NCBI RefSeq assembly: GCF_020515625.1
Contig: NZ_JAIWPJ010000003.1
Location: forward strand, 62,001 to 126,000
Length of the DNA: 64,000 nt
DNA from: Natrinema amylolyticum
GTDB taxonomy: Archaea > Halobacteriota > Halobacteria > Halobacteriales > Natrialbaceae
Direction: 5' to 3'
The notes under the pieces were generated by a model. It was not told the origin of the DNA. It worked only from the letters and a program-made list of their open reading frames with translations, and searched no databases. The position numbers and the translations under genes are program-made. Below, in pieces: positions 24,322 through 32,686 of the stretch. How positions within the stretch are numbered: the first letter of the stretch is position 1; the number at the start of each line of letters is the position of its first letter.

Positions 24322-25665
24322 ATGAAACTCAGCCGGCGGCGAGTACTCGGCGGTATCGGTGCCGGCGCTGCGGCCGGGCTGCTCGGCGTTCCCGCGGCCG
24401 CCGCGGAGTCCGAAACCGACACCGAGCGGGTGTTCGTCCACCCCGAGACGGGCTTGCTCGACGGGCTCGGCGATCTCTTCGCTCTCATCGATGCCGTCGG
24501 TGGCACGACGGTCCTCGAGTTCGACAACTTCGAGTTCGTGGTCGCGGAGGTCCCGTCAACCGGGCTGGCGGAACTGCGGCGCGACCGCCGCGTGGCGTCC
24601 GTCGAGGACGACGACGAGACGGGGATTCCAGGAGACTGGTCGCCGTCCCTGTCGGACATCTTCGATCCCCCCGGCGGCTCGGACTGTTCTACCCATCCCG
24701 ATCAGCGACCGTCGTGGGGGGTGGAACGCATCGGTGCCCACGACGTCGACTCGTCCGGGTCGGGCGTCGACGTCGGGATTCTGGACACGGGAATCCAGTC
24801 GGATCACTGCAGTCTGTCGGTCGCCGGCGGTCGGAACTTCACCGCCGACGGGACGGCCGGCGACTACGAGGACCGCCACGGCCACGGGACGCACGTCGCC
24901 GGGATCGCCGGCGCGTCGGACAACGACCGCGGCGTCGTCGGCGTCACTCCCGAGGCGAATCTGTACGCCGTGAAGGTGCTCGGCGACGACGGCTCCGGCC
25001 GGTACAGCGAACTGATCGCCGGGATCGACTGGTGCATGTCTAACGACGTGGAGATCATCTCGATGAGCCTCGGCGGCGAGGCCGAGAGTTCCACGCTCGG
25101 CAGGGCGATCGAGGCCGCGCACTCGGCGGGGCACCTCCTGCTCTGTGCGGCCGGGAACGAGGGGAACGACGGAAGTGACTCGTGTGCCGCGGAGACGATG
25201 ACCTATCCCGCGACCCACGAGGACGTCGTCGCGGTCACCGCGATGGACGAGGGCGACCGACTGGCGTCCTACAGCAGCGTCGGGTCGGCCGTCGACCTGC
25301 TGGCCCCGGGGACGAACGTCACCTCGAGCACCGTCGACAACGAGTACGCCGAGGCGAGCGGCACGAGTATGGCGTGTCCGTTCGTCACCGGCGTCGCGGC
25401 GCTCGTCTGGGAGACTCGCGAAGAGGATGGTCCGGGACCGAGCGATCCGGTCCGGAAGATCCTCGGCGAGACGGCGGAGACGGTGCTCGGAACCTGTGCG
25501 GAAGGAGACGGACTCGTAAACGCCCGAGCGGCCCTCGGCGATGATCGCGCGACGGAGGGTGCGGACTGGAGCAGCGGTCCCGTCAGCGGAATTCGGTCGC
25601 TCCTCGAGCGGTTCGTGGATCTGATCGCGGGCTTCTTCGAGTGGCTCCTGGGGCTGTTCGAGTGA
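24322..25665 (+). CDS. Tat-exported subtilisin-like serine protease (S8)
   Basis: 447 residues from ATG 24322, which begins MKLSRRRVLGG, a Tat signal ending near residue 28. An inhibitor-like propeptide (about 34-97) precedes the S8 domain. Catalytic Asp155 (GILDTG), His188 (HGHGTHVAG), oxyanion Asn279 (AAGNEG) and Ser349 (GTSMACP) are all present. Mature Cys residues at about 122, 163, 238, 275, 288, 352 and 392 are many for a haloarchaeal enzyme. After the catalytic domain, residues 420-447 form a hydrophobic helix (LLERFVDLIAGFFEWLLGLF) instead of the PPC-type tail of halolysins; it may attach the enzyme to the membrane. Confidence 0.92.
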   Translation: MKLSRRRVLGGIGAGAAAGLLGVPAAAAESETDTERVFVHPETGLLDGLGDLFALIDAVGGTTVLEFDNFEFVVAEVPSTGLAELRRDRRVASVEDDDETGIPGDWSPSLSDIFDPPGGSDCSTHPDQRPSWGVERIGAHDVDSSGSGVDVGILDTGIQSDHCSLSVAGGRNFTADGTAGDYEDRHGHGTHVAGIAGASDNDRGVVGVTPEANLYAVKVLGDDGSGRYSELIAGIDWCMSNDVEIISMSLGGEAESSTLGRAIEAAHSAGHLLLCAAGNEGNDGSDSCAAETMTYPATHEDVVAVTAMDEGDRLASYSSVGSAVDLLAPGTNVTSSTVDNEYAEASGTSMACPFVTGVAALVWETREEDGPGPSDPVRKILGETAETVLGTCAEGDGLVNARAALGDDRATEGADWSSGPVSGIRSLLERFVDLIAGFFEWLLGLFE

Positions 25666-25867
25666 TCGGCGGTAGCGATCGCTCGAGCGAGCCCGTCTCG
25701 CTTCGATCGGCGGTTCGGTCGCTCAACTTCCCCTCGGCGGTCTCGAAAACATCGAGAATCGGTTCGATCGGTCGGAGCCGCGGGAGTCGCAGAGTACGGC
25801 GGGACGTTCGATGACCGGCATTCTCCCACTGCGCCCGGTTGCTCGCCACGAGTAGTTACTCTCCCGT

Positions 25868-27214
25868 CTATTCGTTCGAGTGCCCGCCGGTCGCGTCCTC
25901 GTCGTCGAACACGCGGTCGGACAGGCGCTCGACGTTTCGGTCGGTGATCCGGGTCGCGATCGCCTCCCGCTCTTCGTTCAGCCGGTCGAGACCGCGGACC
26001 ATCTCCCTCCGCGTCTCGAGGGGGACCTCGTTCAACAGCCGCTCGGCGACGAGCATCACGCCGTCGCCGCGCTCTCCCGCGAGGACGGACACCATCAGGT
26101 CGGCGGCCCGCGCTCGCACGATCGGATGCTCGTCGGACAGCGCGGCGACGTACGCGTCGTAGAACGCCTCGATCGCGGGCGCCAGCGCCTCGAGGGAGTC
26201 GGGGCCTTCGTCGCCGTTCTCGGCGGTGACGACGAGTTCGCCGAGGACGCGGCTGGCGCCGTGGAGTGCCCCCACCCGTATCTCCGGCAACTCGGCGTCG
26301 AGACGTCCCACGAGGACACTCACGTGGTCCGGCTTCGGGGGTCTGTCGGCGCTCAGTAGCCACGGTTCCCAGAGCGTACGCGCGACCAGCCGCTGTGTCG
26401 CCGCATCGACCGCCGGAAGCGTGCGGACGAACCGTCCGAACGTATCGGTCCCGTCGAGCGAGGGGACATCGTCCGGAGTATGACTCGACACGGTTTTGCC
26501 AGGAGGTGTGGTCCCCCACGAGCGATTCGTCGGCCGTGTCGCAACGGTGCCGATCCATCGGACGGCCCGCGCCCGCAGGTCCGGATCGTCGCTCTCGAGC
26601 CACTCGATGACTCGCCGATCGATCTCCGAATCCTCGACCGCGTCGGGTAATTTCGTCGCGAACAGGTGGTAGCACTCGTCGACGTCCAGCAACGTCGCGG
26701 CCTCCTCGAGCGAGAGGTCGTCGCGCCCGTCTCGCAGGACGGCGAACAGCATCGCTTCTCGCTCCGACTGCGGGTCCTCCGGTGGGAGTTCGTGACAGCC
26801 AGGAAGCTGTGGATCCGCAGGGAACAGTCGGTAGCTCCCGTTGTTGAGGGCCGGGACGAGGCCGTAGTTGGCGGCCAGGTAGTCCGCGATTGCCCAGAAA
26901 CTGCGCGCGAGCGTTCTGAAGACGTCGACGGCAACGTACTCGCCGTCGAACCGGCGGTACAGCCGCGCCTCGCCGCTGTAACTGTGGTCTTCCGTCGACG
27001 TTTTCGCCACCTGCGGCGCCTCGATCTCTTCCGGCGGGGCGTTGTCGTCCCACGCCCCGCTATAGGTGCTCCCGCCGGGTCGCCAGTAGACGTTGTCCAG
27101 ACAGTCGTTGACGTAGCCGTCGTCGTCGATCCGGTCGATGACGGCTTCGATCTCGGCCGCGATCTCGTCGGCCGGTCTGGAGCCCGTCTCGAAGGTGTAC
27201 TTGGACCCTTTCAT
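25868..27214 (-). CDS. Hypothetical alpha-solenoid (HEAT-like) protein
   Basis: 448 residues, soluble, acidic. The N-terminal 120 residues contain a conserved-looking aromatic segment (NVYWRPGGSTYSGAWDDNAPP, RRFDGEYVAVDVFRTLAR). From about 200 onwards, helical repeats resemble HEAT units: IEWLESDDPDLRARAVRWIGT, LPEIRVGALHGASRVLGELV, DEHPIVRARAADLMVSVLAGE. Such solenoids usually bind proteins. No known family was recognised and neighbours (subtilase, aminotransferase) point in different directions. No function is proposed. Confidence 0.6.
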   Translation of the reverse strand: MKGSKYTFETGSRPADEIAAEIEAVIDRIDDDGYVNDCLDNVYWRPGGSTYSGAWDDNAPPEEIEAPQVAKTSTEDHSYSGEARLYRRFDGEYVAVDVFRTLARSFWAIADYLAANYGLVPALNNGSYRLFPADPQLPGCHELPPEDPQSEREAMLFAVLRDGRDDLSLEEAATLLDVDECYHLFATKLPDAVEDSEIDRRVIEWLESDDPDLRARAVRWIGTVATRPTNRSWGTTPPGKTVSSHTPDDVPSLDGTDTFGRFVRTLPAVDAATQRLVARTLWEPWLLSADRPPKPDHVSVLVGRLDAELPEIRVGALHGASRVLGELVVTAENGDEGPDSLEALAPAIEAFYDAYVAALSDEHPIVRARAADLMVSVLAGERGDGVMLVAERLLNEVPLETRREMVRGLDRLNEEREAIATRITDRNVERLSDRVFDDEDATGGHSNE

Positions 27215-27331
27215 AATGCTTTACTGCCAACGTTCCCGTCCGAAAACAAATAACTACTTCCGCAGCGTCGACGCGCTTTGGCCGATCGTGTTTCGAGTAC
27301 ACCGTCGTCGCTATCGTTCGACGTCGGGGTT

Positions 27332-28444
27332 CTACAGTCCGGCGACGTCCTCGATAGCGTCGGTCAGCTCCTTGATGGACTCGAGGTCGTGTTCGCCCAT
27401 GTGGCCGATGCGGAACGTCTCCTCACCCAGCGTGGAGCCGTAGCCGTTCGAGAAGACCATGTCGGTCCGTTCGGAGACCTCCTCGATCGTCGCCGCGACG
27501 TCGATCCCCTGCGTGTTCTCGATACAGCTCACGGTCTGGGATTCGTACCCCTCTTCGGGGAACATGTCGAAGTGCTCGCGGGCCCACTCGCGGGTGTACT
27601 CGGCCATCTCGCGGTGGCGCTCGTCCCGGGCGTCGTGGCCCTCCTCGAGCATGTACTTCATCTGTTTGCGGTAGGCCAGCATGATCGGGATCGCCGGCGT
27701 GGAGTGGGTCTGGCCCTTCCGCTCGTAGTAGTCGATCGTGCGCTGGAAACCGCCGTACCACGACGCCGAGTCCTTCTCGAGTTCGCGCTCGTAGGCGTCG
27801 TCGCTGACGACGCAGATCGCAAGTCCCGGCGGCATCGCGAACGCCTTCTGGCTCGAGGCGAAGATGACGTCGATGTTATGCTCGTCGATGTCGACGTAGT
27901 CCCCGCCCAGCGAGGAGACGGCGTCGACGACGAAGTAGGTGTCCGGATACTCGGCGACGACGTCACCGATCTCCTCGATCGGGTTTCGCACGCCCGTCGA
28001 GGACTCGTTCATGACGGTCGCGACGACGTCGTAGTGTTTGTCGCTCTCCTCGAGCGTCTCGCGGATGTCCGCCGGTTTGATCGCCTCTCCCCACTCGTAC
28101 TCGAGCCGGTCGACGTCCTTGCCCAACCGCTCGGCAACGTTGGCGTGGCGCTCGCTGAAGCTGCCACAGGTCGGGACGAGGATGTTCTCGTCGACGAGGT
28201 TGAGCGTCGAAGCCTCCCAGAACTCCGTGCCCGAACCGGTCAGGATGACGACCTCGTTGTCGGTGCCGAGGAACTCCTTCGTGTCCTCGACGATGGTCGT
28301 GTAAAGGTCCGTCATTCGGTCCATGCGGTGACCGAACATCGGTTCGGCCATCGCCTCGATGACGTCCTCGCGTACCTCGGTCGGACCCGGAATATACAGC
28401 GTCTTGTCGGGATAATCGTCCTTGTATTCGCGTTTCTTGGTCAC
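27332..28444 (-). CDS. PLP-dependent aminotransferase, serine-pyruvate/alanine-glyoxylate type
   Basis: Fold-type I aminotransferase, 370 residues from the GTG at 28444 (MTKKREYKDDYPDKTLYIPGP), a start like that of relatives; another GTG at 28468 would add eight residues. Class V signs: YIPGPTEVREDV, FGHRMDRM, ILTGSGTEFWEAS, VVDAVSSLGGDYVD with the PLP Asp, and the Schiff-base Lys in FASSQKAFAMPPG. It may transfer amino groups between Ser/Ala/Asp and oxo-acids. With serA and serB also in the window, a role in serine metabolism is possible, but the gene is not linked to them. Confidence 0.88.
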   Translation of the reverse strand: MTKKREYKDDYPDKTLYIPGPTEVREDVIEAMAEPMFGHRMDRMTDLYTTIVEDTKEFLGTDNEVVILTGSGTEFWEASTLNLVDENILVPTCGSFSERHANVAERLGKDVDRLEYEWGEAIKPADIRETLEESDKHYDVVATVMNESSTGVRNPIEEIGDVVAEYPDTYFVVDAVSSLGGDYVDIDEHNIDVIFASSQKAFAMPPGLAICVVSDDAYERELEKDSASWYGGFQRTIDYYERKGQTHSTPAIPIMLAYRKQMKYMLEEGHDARDERHREMAEYTREWAREHFDMFPEEGYESQTVSCIENTQGIDVAATIEEVSERTDMVFSNGYGSTLGEETFRIGHMGEHDLESIKELTDAIEDVAGL

Positions 28445-28599
28445 GGAAACCACCTGAGTAAGGGCCACTGGGTAGCGAAACGGTATGGTACTTTTGATGC
28501 CCCACTGAGAGCTGGGGGTGATCGGCGATCGAAGCCGCGCCGAACGCAGCGACTCGCCGACCTCTCACGGGCGAACTCGTGAGTGACCGAAGCGGTGCG

Positions 28600-29280
28600 T
28601 CACTCGCTCGAGTCGGTGCCGCCGCTCCGAATTTCGATAGCACCGCTCATCCCGGCCGTATAGTGCGGGCGACAGACGTATTCGGCCATTTCGCTCGAGG
28701 CGTCGAACTCGAGGACCTGCTCGTCGCCGGGATCGTCGGTAATCGGCGTCTCGAGGTCGTCGACGACGGTCTCCTCGTCGTCATAGATCGCGATGTCGTG
28801 GACCGCGCCCTCGGCGTCGGTCCAGCGGATCGCGTACCGTGCGCCCTCGGTGAGCGCGATCGTCGGGTTCGCCACGTTTTCGATCGCCGACGGACTCGTA
28901 CCGACCCACGTGATGGCGTCGGATCGAAACCGGATCTCCGTTCCCGGTTCGATCTCGAACGCGCGATCGGTCTCGACCGGATCGGGCTCCTCGTCAGCGT
29001 CGTCGTCCGGGTCCTCGGTACCGGTGTCCGCATCCGCTTCGGCGTCGTCATCGTCTGCTGATGCGTCGCCGTCCGACGCGGAATCGCCGTCATCCGCCGA
29101 GTCGCTGTTAGCCTGCGGGCCCTCGTCACCGCTCCCGTCGCCGGTCGACGAGTCGAGATCACCGTCAGCCGAGTTCTCGTCCAGACAGCCGGCGAATAGC
29201 ACACTCGAGACCGTTATCCCGCCGACCCGTAGCAGTTCGCGACGGGAGCCATCGGTTCCATCACGAACATTTTCTGACAT
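28600..29280 (-). CDS. Halocyanin-like cupredoxin lipoprotein
   Basis: 226 residues from the ATG at 29280. Signal peptide with lipobox-like LFAGC (about 29-33), then a 70-residue Asp/Ser/Ala spacer, then a cupredoxin domain of about 100 residues. Type-1 copper ligands are visible: His in GAVHDIAIYD, then Cys, His and Met in YVCRPHYTAGM. Halocyanins are membrane-tethered blue copper electron carriers. A second, smaller paralogue lies 225 bp upstream on the same strand. The redox partner is unknown. Confidence 0.85.
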   Translation of the reverse strand: MSENVRDGTDGSRRELLRVGGITVSSVLFAGCLDENSADGDLDSSTGDGSGDEGPQANSDSADDGDSASDGDASADDDDAEADADTGTEDPDDDADEEPDPVETDRAFEIEPGTEIRFRSDAITWVGTSPSAIENVANPTIALTEGARYAIRWTDAEGAVHDIAIYDDEETVVDDLETPITDDPGDEQVLEFDASSEMAEYVCRPHYTAGMSGAIEIRSGGTDSSE

Positions 29281-29505
29281 GTGTGAGGTTAAATGAGTTT
29301 GATGGATCGTACCGGTCACGATACCGCGTACTGATACCATCGAACGACGTATCGCGAAACGAGTGACACGGTCGGGACGGACATAGCAGAACCGCAATGA
29401 GAAAACAGAGATCGACCGCTCGTCGCCGACAGCCGCGCTGTCACACTGTGCCTGCGAGAGGGCACTCGAGGGTGGTCACTGTCGCGAAACGGGGCCAGAG
29501 AGCCG

Positions 29506-29997
29506 TTATTCGACCGTAATGTCGCCGACCATCTGCGAGGAGTGGGGCTGGCAGACGTACTGAGCCATCTCACTGCTCGCCGTGAAGGTCAGCGTCTGGT
29601 CCGACGGCTCCTCCTCGGACGTCTGCTCGGTCGAGTGGTCGCCGACGACGCTACCGCTGTCGTCGCGGATCTCGATGTTGTGTGGCTGGCCGTTGCCCTC
29701 GGTCCAGCCGATCGTGTACTCTTCGCCTTCCGAGAGGATGAGCGTCGGGTTCGACGAGCCCGCGATCGCGTCCGGACTGACGCCTTCCCATTCGGAGGTC
29801 TGACCGCTGAACATGATCTCGTCGCCGGCTTCGGCCTCGTACTCGCTCGCGCCGCCGCCGTTTCCGTTCCCGTTCCCGTTGCCGTTACCGTTTCCGTTCC
29901 CATCGTCGCTGCTACAACCGGCGACGAGCGCCGTCGACGCTGCCGCACCAGTGATCTTCAACGCTGTCCGCCGTGAAACCGGGTTATCTCGTGCCAT
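29506..29997 (-). CDS. Halocyanin-like cupredoxin lipoprotein
   Basis: 163 residues from the ATG at 29997. Tat-like SRRTALKITG, lipobox VAGC with Cys28, then a simple Gly-Asn repeat spacer (about 33-48) followed by the cupredoxin domain. Copper ligands: His in GQPHNIEI, then Cys, His and Met in YVCQPHSSQM. The domain shares SPDAIAGSSNPTL with SPSAIENVANPTI of the downstream neighbour, showing a tandem duplication with diverged spacers. Role as a surface electron carrier follows from family knowledge. Confidence 0.88.
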   Translation of the reverse strand: MARDNPVSRRTALKITGAAASTALVAGCSSDDGNGNGNGNGNGNGNGGGASEYEAEAGDEIMFSGQTSEWEGVSPDAIAGSSNPTLILSEGEEYTIGWTEGNGQPHNIEIRDDSGSVVGDHSTEQTSEEEPSDQTLTFTASSEMAQYVCQPHSSQMVGDITVE

Positions 29998-30109
29998 CAA
30001 CGGCGTTTAGGTTCGGCCACATAAAAATTGATACCTTCTCCCCATACGACGTTATGAGAGTACATACCACAATATAGAACTATCAGATCAGTTGTTTCGA
30101 TCCCGACGC

Positions 30110-31342
30110 TCAGGCGTTCTCGCGGTCGCCCGATCGAAACCGGTCGGTCGGCTCGAGCGAGAGTCGCAGGAACACGGGCACCGTGACGACGGCGATCGCG
30201 ATCTCGAGGCCGCCGACGACGAGGAAGGCCAGGTCGTAGCCGTAGGTGCCGGCGACGGTGCCGCCGATGAGAAAGCCGCCGAGGAAGCCGAGGCTCCCGG
30301 CGACGTTGAACCCGGCCATGGCGACGCCGCGCTCGCTCTCGGCCGCGAGGTCAGTGACCAGCGCCATCGTCGCGGGGGCGACGAGCGCACCGAGGACGCC
30401 GACGCCGGCCATCGCGATCGCGGCGGTCGGAACCGACGGCGAGGCTCCGACGAGGAGGATCCCGCCGCCGTAACACACCGAGCCGACGACGATCGGGACC
30501 GTCCGACCGATCCGGTCCGAGAGGGCACCCATGGGATACTGCAGCAGAGCGAACGGTGCGAAAAAGCACGCCAGCAGGAGGCCGGTCGCCCCGGCGTCGA
30601 GGCCGAACGTCTCCTGAAAGTAGAGGGTCCCAACGAGCGCGAAGAAGCCCGCCGTGAGCCGATCGACGAAGCCGAACGCGTACGGGATCGACAGCGTCGG
30701 CCGTCGGCGAATCCCGTCCACGAGCGCTCGAGCGCTCCGGTTTCCGTCGGGGGTCCGGTCCTCGACCAGCGAGACGAGGCCGCCGACACAGACCAGCAGG
30801 CCGGCGGCGACGACCAGCGGTGCGATCGGATCGAGCGCCGTGAGCTGGCCGCCGACGGGGGCACCGAGGGCGGCCCCGAGACCGATGGCGATCCCCGCCG
30901 CGCCCATGTTCCGACCGTGACCGCCCTCCAAGTCCATCAGCATGGTCATCGTCAGGGAGAACGCGCCGATAGTCATCGCCCCCTGCAGGACCCGCAAGAG
31001 GAGCACCCCCTCGAAGGGGATCGAGCCGATCGTCGGGACGGCGGCGAGGGCGGCATAGCCGGCCGCGCCGGCGAGCGCGCCGACGACGATAAAGGGCGTC
31101 CGCCGACCGGTCGCGTCGCTCGCGACGCCCCAGACGCCAACGAACGCGACGTAGGCGGCGAACTCGGCGACCAGAAACCACATGCTCGCGTCGAGCGGGG
31201 TCGCCGCGAACGCCGACGTCGTCGCGTCGGCACCCAGCGTCTCGACGAGCGTCGCGACGCCCGGATAGAGCAGCACTTGCGAGAACAACACCGCGAAGAC
31301 CAGGGCGGCGAGGACGACCCGATCGCGGTCACTCGAGTGCAC
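30110..31342 (-). CDS. Major facilitator superfamily transporter
   Basis: 410 residues with about 12 hydrophobic segments. The MFS motif between TM2 and TM3 is GVASDATGRRTPFIV, and its second-half copy is GALSDRIGRTVPIVV; the central loop between halves is about 20-30 residues (EDRTPDGNRSARALVDGIRRRP). GAALGAPVGGQL in TM5 resembles the antiporter motif C of drug exporters. The start is a GTG at 31342. Substrate cannot be told; multidrug efflux is plausible. Confidence 0.88.
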   Translation of the reverse strand: MHSSDRDRVVLAALVFAVLFSQVLLYPGVATLVETLGADATTSAFAATPLDASMWFLVAEFAAYVAFVGVWGVASDATGRRTPFIVVGALAGAAGYAALAAVPTIGSIPFEGVLLLRVLQGAMTIGAFSLTMTMLMDLEGGHGRNMGAAGIAIGLGAALGAPVGGQLTALDPIAPLVVAAGLLVCVGGLVSLVEDRTPDGNRSARALVDGIRRRPTLSIPYAFGFVDRLTAGFFALVGTLYFQETFGLDAGATGLLLACFFAPFALLQYPMGALSDRIGRTVPIVVGSVCYGGGILLVGASPSVPTAAIAMAGVGVLGALVAPATMALVTDLAAESERGVAMAGFNVAGSLGFLGGFLIGGTVAGTYGYDLAFLVVGGLEIAIAVVTVPVFLRLSLEPTDRFRSGDRENA

Positions 31343-31469
31343 GGCCGACCCTTGGCGCTACGAGCCTATCAAGTCGTTCGTCTCGGACCGAACCGATCCG
31401 CTCATTGTCACGCAGATTGACACGGTCGGAACCGATACGTTTTCGGTCGCCGTCGACATCTCACACTCG

Positions 31470-32126
31470 ATGACAGTCACGCGTCGGCAACTGCTCGCCG
31501 GTGGAGCGGCCGCCGGAACGGGAATCGTCGCCGGCTGTACCGATTTCGTTCGGGACTCGCTTTCGTCGACGCCGGGAACCGTTTCGAGGGCGGCCCTCGA
31601 GGAGACCGGCTACGGCGAACACACCGTCGAGGAGGTCGTCGTCGAGCGGACCGTCGGCCGGTTCGGGATCGAGCGCTCGATCGAGGCCCGGAACTGGTAC
31701 GCCGAGTATGATCGAGCGATCGCGCTCGACGCGGTCGGTCTAACGCGCGTTCAGGCGGCAGTCGTCGCCGTTCTCACCACACCGCAGGTCTCGTTCCTCG
31801 GAAAGACGTTCAATCCCGTCGGCGAGTACTCGACGGACGACCTCGTCGAACTGATTCAGAACCGGTACGACCGACTCGAGGACGTCCGAACCGTCGACGA
31901 GGAATCGATTTCGATCCTGGGTACCGAAACGACGCTCGCCCGGTACGAGGCGAGTGCGCGGCTGATTTCGGCCGAAACCACGCTCGACGTCTATCTGGAA
32001 CTCAGCGATCCCATCGAACACGGCGACGATTTCGTGATTTGCGTCGCGGTCTATCCGCAACTGCGGGGTCTCGAGACCGAGTCCGAGCCCGTCCGGACGA
32101 TGCTCGGGGCGCTCGAGCACGAGTGA
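31470..32126 (+). CDS. Lipoprotein of the haloarchaeal DUF6517-like family
   Basis: 218 residues. N-terminus TRRQLLAGGAAAGTGIVAGC combines a twin-arginine motif with a lipobox (Cys23), so export by Tat and lipid anchoring are expected. The rest is one alpha/beta domain with NWYAEYDRAIALDAVG and a later VYPQLRGLETE segment, the pattern I associate with DUF6517; the name is from memory. Function unknown. Confidence 0.7.
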   Translation: MTVTRRQLLAGGAAAGTGIVAGCTDFVRDSLSSTPGTVSRAALEETGYGEHTVEEVVVERTVGRFGIERSIEARNWYAEYDRAIALDAVGLTRVQAAVVAVLTTPQVSFLGKTFNPVGEYSTDDLVELIQNRYDRLEDVRTVDEESISILGTETTLARYEASARLISAETTLDVYLELSDPIEHGDDFVICVAVYPQLRGLETESEPVRTMLGALEHE

Positions 32127-32179
32127 GTGGGCGGACGGAACACGGACGGTTTGGCCTGAGATTCGTTCAGTTCGTGATT

Positions 32180-32518
32180 CTACGGTCGAATGTAGGCGTA
32201 GCCCTCGCTCTGCAGGCGGGTGAGTTCGCCGCCGCCGGAGGGGACGGTCTCGACGCCGTCGACGAGATCGGACTCCGCGAGGTCCTTCAGGTCGAGCGTG
32301 TTTCCGCAGGCTTTGACCGCGATACCCGTCTCGAGCAGCGATTCGACCATATCGCTGCCGTCGCCGCCGGCCGTCAGCGGCTCGATGCCCTCGGCCTGGG
32401 CGACGATGGCGATGTCGTCGATCTCGACAGAGTCGTCCTTCGTGAGGTTCTCGGCGATGGTGAGCGCGGTCTCTCGCTGTGCCGGGTCGTCGGCGATGAG
32501 GTGGAAGACTGTCTGCAC
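32180..32518 (-). CDS. DsrE family protein
   Basis: 112 residues from the GTG at 32518 (MQTVFHLIADDPAQRETAL); the normal length of DsrE proteins favours this start over one at 32620. The fold pattern is clear: first strand plus LTIAENLTKDD, IAIVAQAEGIEPL, a VKACGNTLDLKDL segment carrying the one conserved Cys, and GGELTRLQSEGYAYIRP. DsrE-like proteins act in sulfur relay or bind persulfides. The divergent neighbours are metY and metX, which use sulfide to make homocysteine, so a link to sulfur handling is reasonable but unproven. Confidence 0.82.
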   Translation of the reverse strand: MQTVFHLIADDPAQRETALTIAENLTKDDSVEIDDIAIVAQAEGIEPLTAGGDGSDMVESLLETGIAVKACGNTLDLKDLAESDLVDGVETVPSGGGELTRLQSEGYAYIRP

Positions 32519-32653
32519 GTGTCGACCGGACAGGCTCTCGGGAGATAGCGGTTGAGCCTGCAAGCGAAGCGCTCCGGTGGAGCCGACGATTCGAGTCGTC
32601 GACCCGTTCATGCGAGACAATCTCTAGTCTGCGGTTTTTGCCGTTACTGCGGT

Positions 32654-32661
32654 GCATATGA
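32654..32661 (+). promoter_or_regulatory. TATA-like element of metY
   Basis: GCATATGA about 30 bp before the metY start, fitting a leaderless promoter whose start site falls at or just before the ATG. Confidence 0.45.
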
Positions 32662-32669
32662 ACGTGGAG

Positions 32670-32683
32670 TAGTATGCATACTA
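32670..32683. promoter_or_regulatory. 14-bp perfect palindrome, candidate operator of metY-metX
   Basis: TAGTATGCATACTA is a perfect palindrome between the TATA-like element and the metY ATG, ending three bases before the start codon. A repressor bound here would block RNA polymerase. Which regulator binds is not known from the sequence. Confidence 0.5.
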
Positions 32684-32686
32684 AAC

